Shown here piece by piece: positions 42,079-54,800 of a stretch of 64,000 bases of DNA; the stretch's first letter is position 1, and each line of letters begins with the position of its first letter. The notes below the pieces were generated by a model. The model had not been told where the DNA came from, made no database searches, and saw only the letters and a list, made by a program, of their open reading frames with translations. The position numbers and the translations under genes are program-made. Origin of the DNA: Candidatus Contendibacter sp. (GTDB lineage: Bacteria; Pseudomonadota; Gammaproteobacteria; Competibacterales; Competibacteraceae); the NCBI GenBank assembly GCA_029624765.1, contig JARSSO010000007.1, positions 62,001 through 126,000 on the forward strand, in the 5' to 3' direction.

Positions 42079-45000
42079 CTACCCGGCCTCTTGCAGCAGC
42101 CTTAGCAGATCATCCGCCGAAATCCGGCCACCCGTGCCGGTTCCCTCCAACAACTGCTCCGCCAAGTCCCGCTTCTGGTGGTGCAGGGCGACGATCTTCT
42201 CCTCGATGGTGCCCTGGGCCACCAGCCGGTAGATGGTCACCGGCCGCTGCTGGCCGATGCGGTGTGCCCGGTCCGACGCCTGATCCTCCACCGCCGGGTT
42301 CCACCACGGGTCCATGTGGATGACGAAATCGGCGGCGGTCAGATTCAACCCCAGACCACCCGCCTTCAGGCTGATCAGGAACACGTCGCCCCGACCGGCC
42401 TGAAAAGCGTCCACGCTTCGCTTGCGCTCGTTGGCCGGTGTGCTCCCGTCCAGATACTGATAGGTGACCTTCTTACGGTCCAGCAGCTCGCGAAGGATGG
42501 CCAGATGATCGACGAACTGGCTGAACACCAGCGCCTTGTGCCGGTTTTCCAGCAACTCGTCGAGAATCTCCTCGAACGCTCCCAGCTTGGCCCCTGGCAG
42601 GTCGGTCTCCGGCAGCGCCAGCTTCGGATGGCAACAGGCCCGGCGCAGCTTCATGATCTCGCCGAGAATCTGGAAAGATTTTTGGCCGTCGGCGTCGTCC
42701 ACCTTGGCCAGCCGCTCCAGCGCCTTCTGGCGCAAGGCTTCGTACAGAGCCGCTTCCTCCGGCCCCAGTTCCACCCGCCGCAGAATCTCGGTGCGCGACG
42801 GCAGCGCCTCCAGCACCTCGGATTTCAGCCGGCGCAGGATGAAGGGTTGAATCAATTGCTTGAGCCGGTGGCGGGCCTCGGTATCCCGGTCCCGTTCGAT
42901 GGGCGTGGCGAAACGCTGATTAAAACGGTCCAGGGAACCCAGCAGGCCCGGATTGATGAAGCGGAACAGGTTCCACAACTCGCCCAGATGATTCTCGATC
43001 GGGGTGCCGGTGGTCATCATCCGAAAGTCGCCGCGCAGTTCCATGGCCGCCTGGGAGCGTTTGGTGGTCATGTTCTTGATGGCCTGCGCCTCGTCGAGCA
43101 CGATGGTCCGCCATTCCCGGCTCGCCAGCCGTTCCACTTCCTGCTGCAACAGGCCATAGCTGCAAATCAGCAGGTCGAACGGTCCCAGCCGCGCCAGGGT
43201 CTGCTCGCGGTCGCCGCCGCCGAACAGGATCGGATTCAGGGTCGGCGTGAACCGGCGGATTTCATCCACCCAGTTCAGGCAGACCGAGGTCGGCGCGACT
43301 ACCAGAGCCGGCCCCTCCTGCGCCCGGCTCAGGATCAGCGTCAGCGCCTGCACCGTCTTGCCCAGCCCCATGTCGTCGGCCAGACAGGCGCCCACGCCCC
43401 AGTGCGCCAGCCGCGCCAGCCACTCGAAACCTTGCGACTGGTAGTCCCGCAGTTCGGCTTGCAAGGTCGAGGGAATCGCCGGTTGCAAAGCCTCGGCCTC
43501 GCGCAACCGCTGGATTTGCGCCTTCCAGTCGGCGTCGGCGCGCACCGACCCCGCCTCGGCGGTCAGCGGTTCCAACATCTGGGCCGTCAGCGGGTGAAAC
43601 CGCACACCCTTGGCGCTTAGCTCGCCAAAACCGCGCAGTTCCTCCAGCCGCCGGCGAAATTCGTCGGTCAGAGCCAGAAACTGACCATTGCCCAGCGGCA
43701 GGAACCGGCCGGGCGCCCGTTCGAGCAGTTCCAGCAACTGGCGCATGTTGAACACTTGCTCGTCCAGGCGCAGTTCGCCGTCCAGGTCGAACCAGTCCCG
43801 GTGACGCTTGATGCTGAGGCGAAGCTGGTTGAGGGAAGCCGGCCGGCTGACCTTGAATTTCTCGCCCTCCGGCCATTCCAGCACCGCCTGATCGCCCAGG
43901 GCTTGCAGTTCCAGCAGCGCCTCCAGACAGGTTTCCGGATCGGACAGAATCCATTCGCCGCCGATGGTGGGCTGGTTGGACAGGGTGGGCACGGCGGTCA
44001 AGACCTGCGCCACCCGCCGGCGCTCCAGCTTCAGATCGCGCCGGGCTTGTACCCGTTTGCCGTCGATCTCGGCGATCACCCACTCGCCACCGGCGCCAGG
44101 CCGGTAGGAAGGACCGCCGGTGGCGAACGGCCGCACCCGCAACTCGATTTTCAAACCCTCGCCGAAAGGCAGCAGATGGACATGCGGCAGGGAATCGGCG
44201 GCAACTTCCTCAAGATTTTCCACGCCGCCGCCGATGCTCGATTGCACGGTCACCAGATTGGCCAGGGCCGCCACCGTTTCCAGCACGCGGGTCTTGGCCG
44301 CGCCGGGCACCAGCAGACCCTCGCCCAGGATCGTCATGACCTGCTTGTGCGCCTCGTTGAACACGATCACCCTGAGCCGAGTAGGCGTCTCCTTGACCAC
44401 CTTCACCGGCTCGGTGGCGGTTGCCTTGGGCGACAGTTCCAGCCGCCACTGCGAACCTTGCGGGGTGATCAGCAGTTCCGGCTCGCCCTTGACCAGGTCC
44501 ACCCGCACGCCCGGCGTATCTTCCCAGAAGATCAGCGGGTGGCCCACCAGCAGCGGCAGCGCCCGGGCGGTGTCGATTTCGTAGCTGGTCTGGCCGTAGT
44601 AACCGCTGTAGTCCACGCGCACGGCGGAGCAGATTTCACGGTCCTGGGGGGTCAGAAAATCCAGTTTTTCCGGACGATGCAGCCGTTTCAGCGCCACCGC
44701 CCGGCCCTGGGTCCATTGGCCCCGGGCATCGCGCTTCTGCTCGCGCGGGCTGATCGCGCAACTCCCGCTCTTGTGCCAACTGATCCACCACACCAGCCGC
44801 GTCGCCGGCGCCGCCGTCGGCTCCACGCCGGTCTGGGTCAGTTCCAGCAGCGCGTTCAGGGCGTGTTCCCAGGGTTCCCTGAGCTGGAACAGCCGGGCGA
44901 GATGACGCCCGCCGTCCAGCTCCTCCTCTTTGGCGGGAAGGGCGGAGGGTTCAGGGGAGTTGTAGGTCGGGCCGACCAGGCGCCGCAGCAGTTCGCCCAG

Positions 45001-46236
45001 TTCCGTCGCGAACCAGCGATAGCCATTCTCCTGGGCGACATTCAGCAGGGGCTTCGCCAGGCCGCGCAAGGCTTGCCGGTCGGCGGCGTTCAGCCAGAAC
45101 AGCGTTAGCAGTTGGAAGAAGCGGTCGAGCGCGGGCAGCGGGGCGTTCAGGTCCGGAGCCGCGATTTTCTGAAGCTGACCCTGCTGAACCTCCACCACCT
45201 GCCACAGATTTCGATAGAGACCGGGATAGGCATAGCGGGCGCCCTTGTCGAATACCGGCGCCATCGCTTCCAGCGCCTGGCGCAGACGGGCGGGGGTGTT
45301 GCTGGCCAGTAGCGCCAGAATGAAAAACACCCCGACCAGATGATCGAAGAAGATTTTGCGCTTGCCGGTCCGCTTGCGGAGCAGCTTCAGCGCGGCCTCG
45401 CAATGCTGGATGGCTTCCTCATCCTTGCCGTCCAGGAATGCCAGCCAGCCGCGCAGGGCTTCGCTGTAATCCGTCGGTTGCGGATCCAGGTACTCGCGGG
45501 CTTTCTCCGGCTCGCCGCGCAGCAGCGCCTGTTCCGCCAGGTAATAGCGCAACGCGTCGGCGCAGCGGTTCCCGGCCAGCAGGCTTTCTCCCAGAGCGAT
45601 GAGTTCGTCCGCCGGCTCGAAGCGCCGCGCCGCCGCCGCGAAGATGGCGGCCAGCGCTTCGCCCAGCAACTCGTCCGGCAGGGCGCGCAGGCTATCGGCG
45701 TCGAAGGGGTTGTTGAAGATCAACAGCCAGGGCGGGTATTGCGCCAGGTCGGCGGGGTAGCTCTTGACGCAAACTTCCAAAATGCGCTGCATTCGCGCCA
45801 TGTCGCCCCGGTAAAAGGCGATGCGCAACTCGCGCAACGCCTGCCGGTAGCCGCGAAAATACAGATAATCGCCCCAACCGGAGGTCTTGATCGTTTCCTG
45901 GACCGCTTTGGCCATGCTCTCGAAGCGACCTTCCCGCACCGCCCGGCGCGTCAGGTCCTCGACGATCAGGCGATGGCAAAGCCACTGATTGTTGGCCTTG
46001 ATCACCAGTTTTTTGTTGACCAGCCGGTCCAGCAGAGGCGCCAGGCCCGGTTGTGGAAAACCCTTGCTCTTGATTTGCGGCGCGTCGCAGCGGCGGGCGC
46101 AGTCGGCCAGGGCGGTTTTCCCCACTTCCTCGTAAATCACCGACAGCAGTTGCACTATTGCCTGTTCAAGCGGGGGCAGAGCGTCGTAGGCATTGAGCAG
46201 GGACTGGCGCGTTTTTTGGTCGTCGGTGGCGGACAT
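42079..46236 (-). CDS. SNF2-family helicase-like ATPase
   Basis: A 1385-residue protein. The N-terminal ~900 residues contain a winged-helix-like start, TPR-like helices (~150-420) and beta-rich parts. The C-terminal ~450 residues are an SNF2 ATPase: motif I ADDMGLGKT (about 955), Ia VVAPTSVCLNW, II LDEAQAIKN (about 1047), III MMTTGTPIENHLGELW, motif V LISLKAGGLGLNLTAADFVIHMDPWWNPAVEDQASDRAHRIGQ. Bacterial HepA/RapA and related SNF2 proteins move on DNA or RNA polymerase; this one is larger than RapA and its partner is unknown. ATG at 46236, divergent from the sigma-54 regulator with 156 bp between. Confidence 0.88.
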   Translation of the reverse strand: MSATDDQKTRQSLLNAYDALPPLEQAIVQLLSVIYEEVGKTALADCARRCDAPQIKSKGFPQPGLAPLLDRLVNKKLVIKANNQWLCHRLIVEDLTRRAVREGRFESMAKAVQETIKTSGWGDYLYFRGYRQALRELRIAFYRGDMARMQRILEVCVKSYPADLAQYPPWLLIFNNPFDADSLRALPDELLGEALAAIFAAAARRFEPADELIALGESLLAGNRCADALRYYLAEQALLRGEPEKAREYLDPQPTDYSEALRGWLAFLDGKDEEAIQHCEAALKLLRKRTGKRKIFFDHLVGVFFILALLASNTPARLRQALEAMAPVFDKGARYAYPGLYRNLWQVVEVQQGQLQKIAAPDLNAPLPALDRFFQLLTLFWLNAADRQALRGLAKPLLNVAQENGYRWFATELGELLRRLVGPTYNSPEPSALPAKEEELDGGRHLARLFQLREPWEHALNALLELTQTGVEPTAAPATRLVWWISWHKSGSCAISPREQKRDARGQWTQGRAVALKRLHRPEKLDFLTPQDREICSAVRVDYSGYYGQTSYEIDTARALPLLVGHPLIFWEDTPGVRVDLVKGEPELLITPQGSQWRLELSPKATATEPVKVVKETPTRLRVIVFNEAHKQVMTILGEGLLVPGAAKTRVLETVAALANLVTVQSSIGGGVENLEEVAADSLPHVHLLPFGEGLKIELRVRPFATGGPSYRPGAGGEWVIAEIDGKRVQARRDLKLERRRVAQVLTAVPTLSNQPTIGGEWILSDPETCLEALLELQALGDQAVLEWPEGEKFKVSRPASLNQLRLSIKRHRDWFDLDGELRLDEQVFNMRQLLELLERAPGRFLPLGNGQFLALTDEFRRRLEELRGFGELSAKGVRFHPLTAQMLEPLTAEAGSVRADADWKAQIQRLREAEALQPAIPSTLQAELRDYQSQGFEWLARLAHWGVGACLADDMGLGKTVQALTLILSRAQEGPALVVAPTSVCLNWVDEIRRFTPTLNPILFGGGDREQTLARLGPFDLLICSYGLLQQEVERLASREWRTIVLDEAQAIKNMTTKRSQAAMELRGDFRMMTTGTPIENHLGELWNLFRFINPGLLGSLDRFNQRFATPIERDRDTEARHRLKQLIQPFILRRLKSEVLEALPSRTEILRRVELGPEEAALYEALRQKALERLAKVDDADGQKSFQILGEIMKLRRACCHPKLALPETDLPGAKLGAFEEILDELLENRHKALVFSQFVDHLAILRELLDRKKVTYQYLDGSTPANERKRSVDAFQAGRGDVFLISLKAGGLGLNLTAADFVIHMDPWWNPAVEDQASDRAHRIGQQRPVTIYRLVAQGTIEEKIVALHHQKRDLAEQLLEGTGTGGRISADDLLRLLQEAG

Positions 46237-46392
46237 GGCGGATGCAGTGGTGTCGAAATCGCGGTGCCAAGCCGGGAGGTGAAAGTTCGCCTCCGCCCTG
46301 TCGGAGCCAGGAGGAGCCGGGCGAGTACGCGAGGAAAGTTGGGAAAGCTACACTGTATAGCAAAATCGTGGAAAGTTTGGTGCGACAAACTC

Positions 46393-48189
<1,797 letters not shown>

Positions 48190-48276
48190 ATGCGGCGCTT
48201 TGAATGATCCGCTTCGCGTTGCGCGACAAGCGGTCGGAAAAGCTGCTCCAAAAGCAAGACCGATCAAACCGGCAGC

Positions 48277-48323
48277 TAAAAAAACCGGGCCGGAGCGCGT
48301 GGTCACGCTGCGAACGGCCCGGT
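48277..48323 (-). terminator. Rho-independent terminator, minus strand
   Basis: Arms ACCGGGCC (48284-48291) and GGCCCGGT (48316-48323), with an inner complementary pair; read on the minus strand the stem is followed by seven T. It can end transcription from the OmpA-like gene. A second perfect hairpin, GGCTACGC/GCGTAGCC, lies at 48331-48349. Confidence 0.7.
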
Positions 48324-48464
48324 AAAAGGAGGCTACGCATGGCGTAGCCCGATCAGTTGCCCAGTCGACGGTCGGGAGTGGCGTGGTGCGCTTGTCCTGC
48401 CTGAAACCGACCATGCTGGAGGTACGATGGTTCAAAAAAGCAAGTGATTACAACGCCATAGCTA

Positions 48465-49535
48465 CTATGGCAACGCCATGGCCATTATGGCCTCATGTTT
48501 TTTGATTTCTATCTCAACTCTCCTTTCCCTCGCAACGGCTCCTTTCTGGGTCGAGCCTTTATCTCCTTGGGGCAATCGAACGAATTTGACGTTTTTGCTC
48601 TTGAATAAATCGGTTTTGAGCGCTTCCTCCACTGAGGTAATTCGATCCTTGCTCAGATTCTTGTTATTCGCTTCCTTTCCGGTCGTGCTCGCGTAGCCTG
48701 AGAGCCAAACTTGACACTTGCCGCTCTTGATCGCGTTATACAGCTTGGAAGACTGACGAAATAGTGGATCGTGCCACTTATCTTCCAACCGCCTCAGTTC
48801 ATCGGGGCTTAGGTCTTTCTGGTTCTCGCTTTCAAAATACACGTTATGAGTCAGCAAATCCTCGGGAACTTCCAAGGGTCTGGGAGCGGCCACGACGTTA
48901 GGTCGACCTATTACCGAGAGGTAAACGAGAAGCTCGTAATTGATGGATCGAGCTTCTGGGGAACTGCCTCCCACATCCGTGGAAACCGAGACTGGTCCAG
49001 TTCCTAAACCAAACGTTACGCCACCTCCGCCAGACTGGGATATCGCCACATTAGTATCAATAGCTATGAACGAGCCTTTGAATCCTTGAGGGTTTTCACT
49101 TGCGACATGGGAAACCACAAGTGCAAGATCTCCTTTACTTTCTATTACGCCATTGCCAGGGTTGCTTTTTAACTTGGAAATATTCAACCCTTCTTGTGGA
49201 TATTGGATGGTCCATTCTTGGAACGAACGTAGACGTCCAGATCCTTCACCGAAAAGAGCTTTAGCGGTAGAAAGATCCTTAGGATTATCCGGAACAGCTA
49301 GATGCTTTAGATTGTATATAGTTTCAATTTCTATTCTTATTCTGTCAGTTTTCCCCCAATTAACACCGATTTCCAGGGGAAGAAATTTATTCGTCTTTGG
49401 GTCAAAACCAATAAAATATTTTCGAGGAATTCCTCCGCCATCATCAAATATATGCACCTGAGGGTTAATGTCGATATAGCTGTTAAGCTCGGAAGCTTGA
49501 TATCTCATAGCTTTAAACGGATTAACGATGCGCAT
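48465..49535 (-). CDS. OmpA-C-like protein under a sigma-54 promoter
   Basis: A 356-residue protein with no signal peptide or membrane helix. The C-terminal third resembles an OmpA-like peptidoglycan-binding domain: CQVWLSGYASTTGKEANNKNLSKDRITSVEEALKT...GAVARERRVEIEIKK. The N-terminal two thirds (PFKAMRYQASELNSYIDINPQVHIFDDGGGIPRKYFIGFDP...) are not recognised. GC is lower than in neighbours. ATG at 49535 has GGAGGA upstream. Its promoter region matches that of hcp, so it probably works with the Hcp/type VI apparatus, for example as a secreted or structural accessory. That link rests on the promoters, not on homology. Confidence 0.75.
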   Translation of the reverse strand: MRIVNPFKAMRYQASELNSYIDINPQVHIFDDGGGIPRKYFIGFDPKTNKFLPLEIGVNWGKTDRIRIEIETIYNLKHLAVPDNPKDLSTAKALFGEGSGRLRSFQEWTIQYPQEGLNISKLKSNPGNGVIESKGDLALVVSHVASENPQGFKGSFIAIDTNVAISQSGGGGVTFGLGTGPVSVSTDVGGSSPEARSINYELLVYLSVIGRPNVVAAPRPLEVPEDLLTHNVYFESENQKDLSPDELRRLEDKWHDPLFRQSSKLYNAIKSGKCQVWLSGYASTTGKEANNKNLSKDRITSVEEALKTDLFKSKNVKFVRLPQGDKGSTQKGAVARERRVEIEIKKHEAIMAMALP

Positions 49536-49586
49536 GGTAATTTCCTCCGATTCAGTTGATTGGTGATTCGATCATACTGCTAGCAT

Positions 49587-49605
49587 AAGCAAGTCCTTTG
49601 CCAAA
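49587..49605 (-). promoter_or_regulatory. Sigma-54 promoter of the OmpA-like gene
   Basis: On the minus strand the sequence reads TTTGGCAAAGGACTTGCT, with GG at 49602-49601 and GC at 49590-49589 separated by exactly ten bases, close to the sigma-54 consensus. The start of transcription would be about 40 nt before the ATG at 49535. Confidence 0.8.
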
Positions 49606-49637
49606 TTTGGCAAAATCACCGAGTTAAATTGCAGGTA

Positions 49638-49657
49638 ACTGTTTTGTATTGATTTAT
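49638..49657 (-). promoter_or_regulatory. Conserved 20-bp block shared with hcp upstream region
   Basis: ATAAATCAATACAAAACAGT on the minus strand; 19 of 20 bases match 55130-55149 upstream of hcp. It lies between the activator dyads and the sigma-54 promoter, where an IHF-type bend is often found, but it is not a perfect IHF site. Confidence 0.65.
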
Positions 49658-49700
49658 TTGATTCTGAAGCAAATGAGCGATATGAAAGACGAGGCTGGAA

Positions 49701-49735
49701 TTCCCAACATATTGGGAAAAACCCAATTTGTTGGG
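49701..49735 (-). promoter_or_regulatory. Paired enhancer dyads for a sigma-54 activator
   Basis: CCCAACATATTGGG (49703-49716) and CCCAATTTGTTGGG (49722-49735), centres 19 bp apart, about 108 bp upstream of the sigma-54 promoter. Upstream of hcp the same arrangement with the same 19-bp spacing occurs. Confidence 0.75.
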
Positions 49736-49832
49736 AGTCTCTTGGAAAGATTGAAAAGGGGATTTGCGTATCTGAAGGACGGTGGTCGAGCCACTCAAAC
49801 CGGCGTTCGATTCGAGTGTTGCGGATCACCGG

Positions 49833-51800
49833 TCAAGGCCGAATTCGAGGATCGCTCAACAGCCGCACGATTTGGTTGACCTGGAAAGATCGGGCTAGAA
49901 CGCGGAGTTCCTCCAGGAACGGCCGGTAATCGGCGTCGCACCGCTCCAGCTCGTCGGCCTGAGCCAGCAGGTTCTTGAGGTCGCCGCGCTGGGCCAATTC
50001 TCGCAGCGCGGCGATTTTCGAGGCGGGCGGCAAAAAGCATTGATCCAGGGCCGGAACGGACGCCGCGTGGCCCGCCGCCGTCTGAGCCGCTCGTCGCGCC
50101 ACGAACGCTTCCACGTCCGGCGCTTCGAGCTTGGAAAGATCGAGCAGATCGTTGATCAGCGACGATAAACGCTGACCCGACTCGCGGACGGTTTCGAGAC
50201 CCGCGCGCTGTTTGGCGGTCAGGCCGGGGCCGCGCAACAGGATTTGCGCGTAGCCCAGAATGCTGTTGAGCGGGGTGCGCAACTCGTGGCTCATGTTGGC
50301 CAAAAACGCGCTCTTGGCCCGGTTGGCAAGCTCCAGTTCCGCTTTGGCGGCGTGCAGCGCGTCCTGGGCGCGCTGGCGCACTTCCATTTCCAGCCGCAGT
50401 TCCCGGTTGGCGGTTTGCAACTGTTCGGTCCGTTCCTCGACCCGGCGTTCGAGATCGGCGTTAAGAGTCTCGATGGTGTGCAAGTAGGCGCGGTTGTCCC
50501 GAAAGGTAGTCGTGACCACCTCGAACCAGGGTCGCCACGGCGCGGGAACGGCGGGCGGCGCGGGCGGCGGCCGGCCGGCCGCTTCGTCGCGCAGGTAGTC
50601 GACCAGCGCCAGGGCCGGCTTGATGAAGCGCCGACGCAGCAGGGCATGGATGGCCACCAGCGTCAGAGCCAGGCCGGCCAGCACGATCAGGGCCGGATAA
50701 AGGCGCGGCAACAGGCGGGCGGTGATCGTGGAGGACGGGATGGCGTGCAAGAGATACCAGGGCGCCGACTTGATGCGCTGAGCGTGGACGTACTGGTCGC
50801 CGATGCGCCGAAATTCGCCGGAGGCTTGCAACAACTGGTCGATCGGCACGGATCGCAGCGATGCGGGCAGGACATCCGCCAAGGTTCTGACCCGCTGGTC
50901 GGCGGCGGTGTAAGGGTGCTCGGGATCGGCCAGCACCTGGCCGGCTTCGTTGACGATCCAGACCGACCCCCAGCGTTCGGTGAAGGCTTGCAACAACTCG
51001 GTAAGAAAACCGAGCAACACGTCGGCGCCCACCATGCCCACGTAGCGGCCTTCCCGATGCACCGGGGCGGCATGCGAGACTATCAAGCCGGCGCCGGCGG
51101 TATCCAGATAGGCTTCCGTCCAGTAGCTGTGTCCGTCCGGATTGCGTTCCGGGGTCGCCAACCGATAAACGTCGAACGAAAACCAATACTTGAGTACGTC
51201 CTCCATCGTGGCCGCGTTCGCGGACTTGACGTTCACGGCATTGTCTTGCCAGGGAAAGGCCACGACGAAGTCTTCCTTCCCGGAAAAGTAATAGCTCCAG
51301 CGAAAAAAAGGAGTGGCCGCGTGGGCCGAGCGCTGGAGCGGGAACAAGGAAAACGCCATGTCCAGCTCGACCCGGCGCTCGTCGGCTCCCTGCAAAAGTT
51401 CGACCTGGCCCATGATGGTGCCGGTCAAGTCCTTGAAAGGAGTCTGTTGCGCTGGATTGAGGCTGAGGCTCGCGATGACGCCGCCCTCCACGTCGATCTG
51501 GCTCGGCACCAGCCAGGCACGCCACTCACTGGGATGGCGCTCGGTGGCGGTGGTCAGATAATCCTCGGCCTGACGCCGCATGGCGCCGACGTGCAGGTTG
51601 GCGATTCTGACGAAGGCGTTCAACATCACGCGCTGTTCGGTGACGATATTGTGCAATCGGCCCAGTTCGGTTTCCCGCTGCTTGAAGAATTGTTGCGCGG
51701 CCAGCGCGGCGATGATGAGAGTCAACGGCACGGCGCTCCAGGCGATCAACCGGTTGTAATGCCGCGCCAAGCGCTGTTGTTGCGCCGTGGGTTGGTTCAT
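49833..51800 (-). CDS. Histidine kinase-like protein lacking the ATPase domain
   Basis: A 655-residue membrane protein: helix ~25-45, large periplasmic dCache-like sensor, second helix ([22 protein letters not shown]), coiled coil, and HisKA with the phospho-acceptor His ([23 protein letters not shown]). Directly after LLDLSKLEA the protein jumps, via a ~25-residue linker, to a helical tail [45 protein letters not shown]. The HATPase domain is absent. The same tail ends the hybrid kinase encoded upstream. ATG at 51800 overlaps that gene's stop (ATGA). It might be trans-phosphorylated, or act as a sensor partner of the hybrid kinase. Confidence 0.82.
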   Translation of the reverse strand: MNQPTAQQQRLARHYNRLIAWSAVPLTLIIAALAAQQFFKQRETELGRLHNIVTEQRVMLNAFVRIANLHVGAMRRQAEDYLTTATERHPSEWRAWLVPSQIDVEGGVIASLSLNPAQQTPFKDLTGTIMGQVELLQGADERRVELDMAFSLFPLQRSAHAATPFFRWSYYFSGKEDFVVAFPWQDNAVNVKSANAATMEDVLKYWFSFDVYRLATPERNPDGHSYWTEAYLDTAGAGLIVSHAAPVHREGRYVGMVGADVLLGFLTELLQAFTERWGSVWIVNEAGQVLADPEHPYTAADQRVRTLADVLPASLRSVPIDQLLQASGEFRRIGDQYVHAQRIKSAPWYLLHAIPSSTITARLLPRLYPALIVLAGLALTLVAIHALLRRRFIKPALALVDYLRDEAAGRPPPAPPAVPAPWRPWFEVVTTTFRDNRAYLHTIETLNADLERRVEERTEQLQTANRELRLEMEVRQRAQDALHAAKAELELANRAKSAFLANMSHELRTPLNSILGYAQILLRGPGLTAKQRAGLETVRESGQRLSSLINDLLDLSKLEAPDVEAFVARRAAQTAAGHAASVPALDQCFLPPASKIAALRELAQRGDLKNLLAQADELERCDADYRPFLEELRVLARSFQVNQIVRLLSDPRIRP

Positions 51801-54800
51801 GACGATGAACCCGCGCCGGCCAGCCATTCATTGATCTTTTTGATCTGGAAGCGCTCGGCCAGACCGCGCAGCCGGGCCGCGAAAGGCGCGTAACGCGCGT
51901 TGGCGCGCTCCAGCCGCTCGACCCGCGCCAAAAGGTTGCGGAGGTCGCCGCGCTGGGCCAGCTCCCGCAGGATCGCCAGCTCAGCATCGGGCGGAGCGAC
52001 AATTTCCCCGTCCGGCGCCTGGTCGGATGCCGGCGAACCGGGGTCGCTGGCGTAGACCAGATCCAAGCCCAACCGGACGCGCAGCAACTCCAGCAACTCC
52101 TCCTGCCGGAACGGCTTGGACAGGAAATCGTCGGCGCCGGCGGCCAGGTATTGCTCGCGATGGTGGCCGTAGGCGCTGGCCGATACGGCGATCACGATCA
52201 CGTCGCGCAACGCCTCGGACTGGCGCAGCCGGCGGGTGGCCTCCAGACCGTCCAGCACCGGCATCCGCATGTCCATCAGCACGACATGCGGCTGGAATCG
52301 CGCCGCCGCGTCCAGCGCCTCCCGGCCGTCGCCGGCTTCGGCAATTTCGAAGCCGAGCGGGACCAGCATGTCCACCAACACGGCGCGATTCTCGCGCTTG
52401 TCGTCGGCGATCAGCACCCGGCGGCGTGGCCCGCGATAGCCGATGACCGGCGCGGTCGGCACGCTCAACACCCGTTCCGGGGCATCGACCGCCGGCAAGG
52501 ACAGCGCGAACCAGAACCGGCTGCCCTGACCGAAGGTGCTTTCGACGCTCAACGCGCCGCCGAGCAACTCCACCAGCCGGCGGCTGATGACCAACCCCAG
52601 GCCGGCGCCCTCCGTGGCTTGATCGGGGTCGTCCATCCGCCGGAACGGTTGAAACAATTGGTCCAGATCCTCCGCCCGGATGCCGCGGCCGGTATCCGCC
52701 ACGGTGAAGCGGATCCGCTCGCCGTCCCGGTCGATGGCGAACGCGATCTCGCCCGCGTCGGTGAATTTGATGGCGTTGCCGATCAGGTTGAACAGGATTT
52801 GCCGCAGCTTGCGTTCGTCGCCTTGGACCTGGACCGGCAGGTGGGGATCGGCGTCCATGCGGAAGCGCAGGTTCTTCTGCTTGGCCCGAACCGCGAAGGC
52901 GCTGGCAATGCCTTGCAGAAACTCTCGCAGATCGAAGGGCTGGATGCGTATCTCCAGTTTGTCCGATTCGATCTTGGCCAGATCCAGAATGTCGTTGATC
53001 AGGCCCAGCAAATGGTCGCCGGACTGCTGGATGATGGTAATTCCGTCGCGCGCCTTGTCCGCCAGCGCGGCGTCGCGCAACAGGATCTGGGCGTAACCGA
53101 GGATGGCGTTCAAGGGCGTGCGCAGCTCATGGCTGATGTCGGCCAGAAACCGGCTCTTGGCGCGATTGGCTTTGTCGGCTTCTTCCTTGGCCTCGCGCAG
53201 CGCCTGTTCGGCGCGCTTGCGCTCGCTGATGTCCTTCATGGCGCCAAGCATTCGGCGAGGCTGGCCCGCCGGGTCGGTCAAAAAGACGCCTTCATCCTCC
53301 AGGTACACGTAGCTGCCGTCCGCGCGCCGGAACCAGTACTCGGTCCGGTACTTGCCCGATTCCGCCCGCGCTTGCCGCAAGGTCCGCAAGGCGCGCGCGC
53401 GATCCTCCGGATGAATCCGCTCCTCCCAACCCTGAATGCCGCCCAAGGCGAACTCTTCGGGGGTGTAGCCGGTCACCTGGGCGATGGGACCGGCCCAGTC
53501 GATCCGACCGCTGGCGAGATCGTAGTCGTACATCAGATGGCCGGTTTGTTCCACCACGACCCGATAACGGGTTTCGCTGGCCTGCAACGCTTCGTAGATT
53601 TGGATGCGACCGGAGCTTTCCTGTTGCAGTTCCCAGTCCCGCCGACGGATTTCCTCGGCGACCGACCGCGCGGTGGCGGCGAAGGCGGCGGCCAACTGAC
53701 CGATTTCGTCCCGACGCTGGGTGTCCAGCGGGGTCAGCGTTTGCCGTTCCCCCATCCGTTGAACGGCCAGCAGCAGGTGGCGGAGCGGCGCGGCGATCCG
53801 CCGTTCCAGCAGCATCGCCAACACGCCCAGCACCAGGGTGAGCGAGGCGAGGCCGGTCCACAGCACCCATTGCGCGGCCTGGAACGCTTCCGTCCGGATT
53901 GCGTCGCCCGGCAGGGTCGAAGCGAAATACCAACCCGGGCCTTGCAGCCGACTGATGGCGTAGTACTGGTCGGTATCGGCGTCGTAGCCGTAACGCGGCA
54001 GCGTCGACGCTTGGATGGCCAGCGCCCACAACGCGCGCAAACGAGGATCACCGGTCTGGTTGACGAAGAAGACCCCTTCGTGCTCGACCAGCTTGGCCTT
54101 GTAGGTTCGGTCGACGATCAGCCGGCCGTCGCTGCGAAAAACGGTATGGACCGCGTCCGGAATGTCGGCATGCAGGATGCTGGCCTCCAGGTCGTCGAGC
54201 AGGGTGTCGTTGGCCACGGTGGCCATGTGGATGCCGTCGAGATCGATGGGCGTCACCGCCGGGACCAGCAATTGACGGTAGGCGGGTTCGTATTCCGGGC
54301 CGGCCCAGACCGTTTCCCGCTCCGGATTGCGGGCGGGCGTGGCGACGAGGAAGGACTCCCGCTCGCTCAGCGCCCAGTCCGCCGGGGTGTCGGCGGCCCA
54401 TTGCACGTGATTGGAGCGGGTTGGATCATCGTAGCCCATGTTGGCGGACTTGGTGGGATGCAGGAAATACAGGTTGACGAACCGGGTGGTGGTCAGCTTG
54501 GCGAACTGCTCGGAAAGGTCGAAGAACAGCATCCACCGTCGTTTGAATTCTCGGTCGGGTTGAACGTCCTTGCCAATCCAGCCGGTGGAATAGCGGACGA
54601 TGTCGGCGTATTCCGGGCGGTTGCGGATGGCGCCGTCGGGATAACGCATCATCAATTGATCGAAGCGCCGTTCGAAGTCCGGGGAGGGTTCCCGGTAGCG
54701 TCGCAGGAACTCTTGTTTGATGACCTGATGAAATTGCCGTGCCAACGCGAAATGCGCTTCGTGAAACCTGGCGCGCTGGACGGCGTATTCGCGCAACCGG

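Noticed and set aside
45340..46392. N-terminal extension of the sigma-54 regulator to 949 residues
   Set aside because: It overlaps the SNF2 gene on the other strand; the receiver domain begins a few residues after 46393.
49649..49879. Plus-strand frame over the OmpA-like gene's promoter
   Set aside because: It covers the enhancer dyads and the kinase 3' end; no ribosome-binding site or homology.
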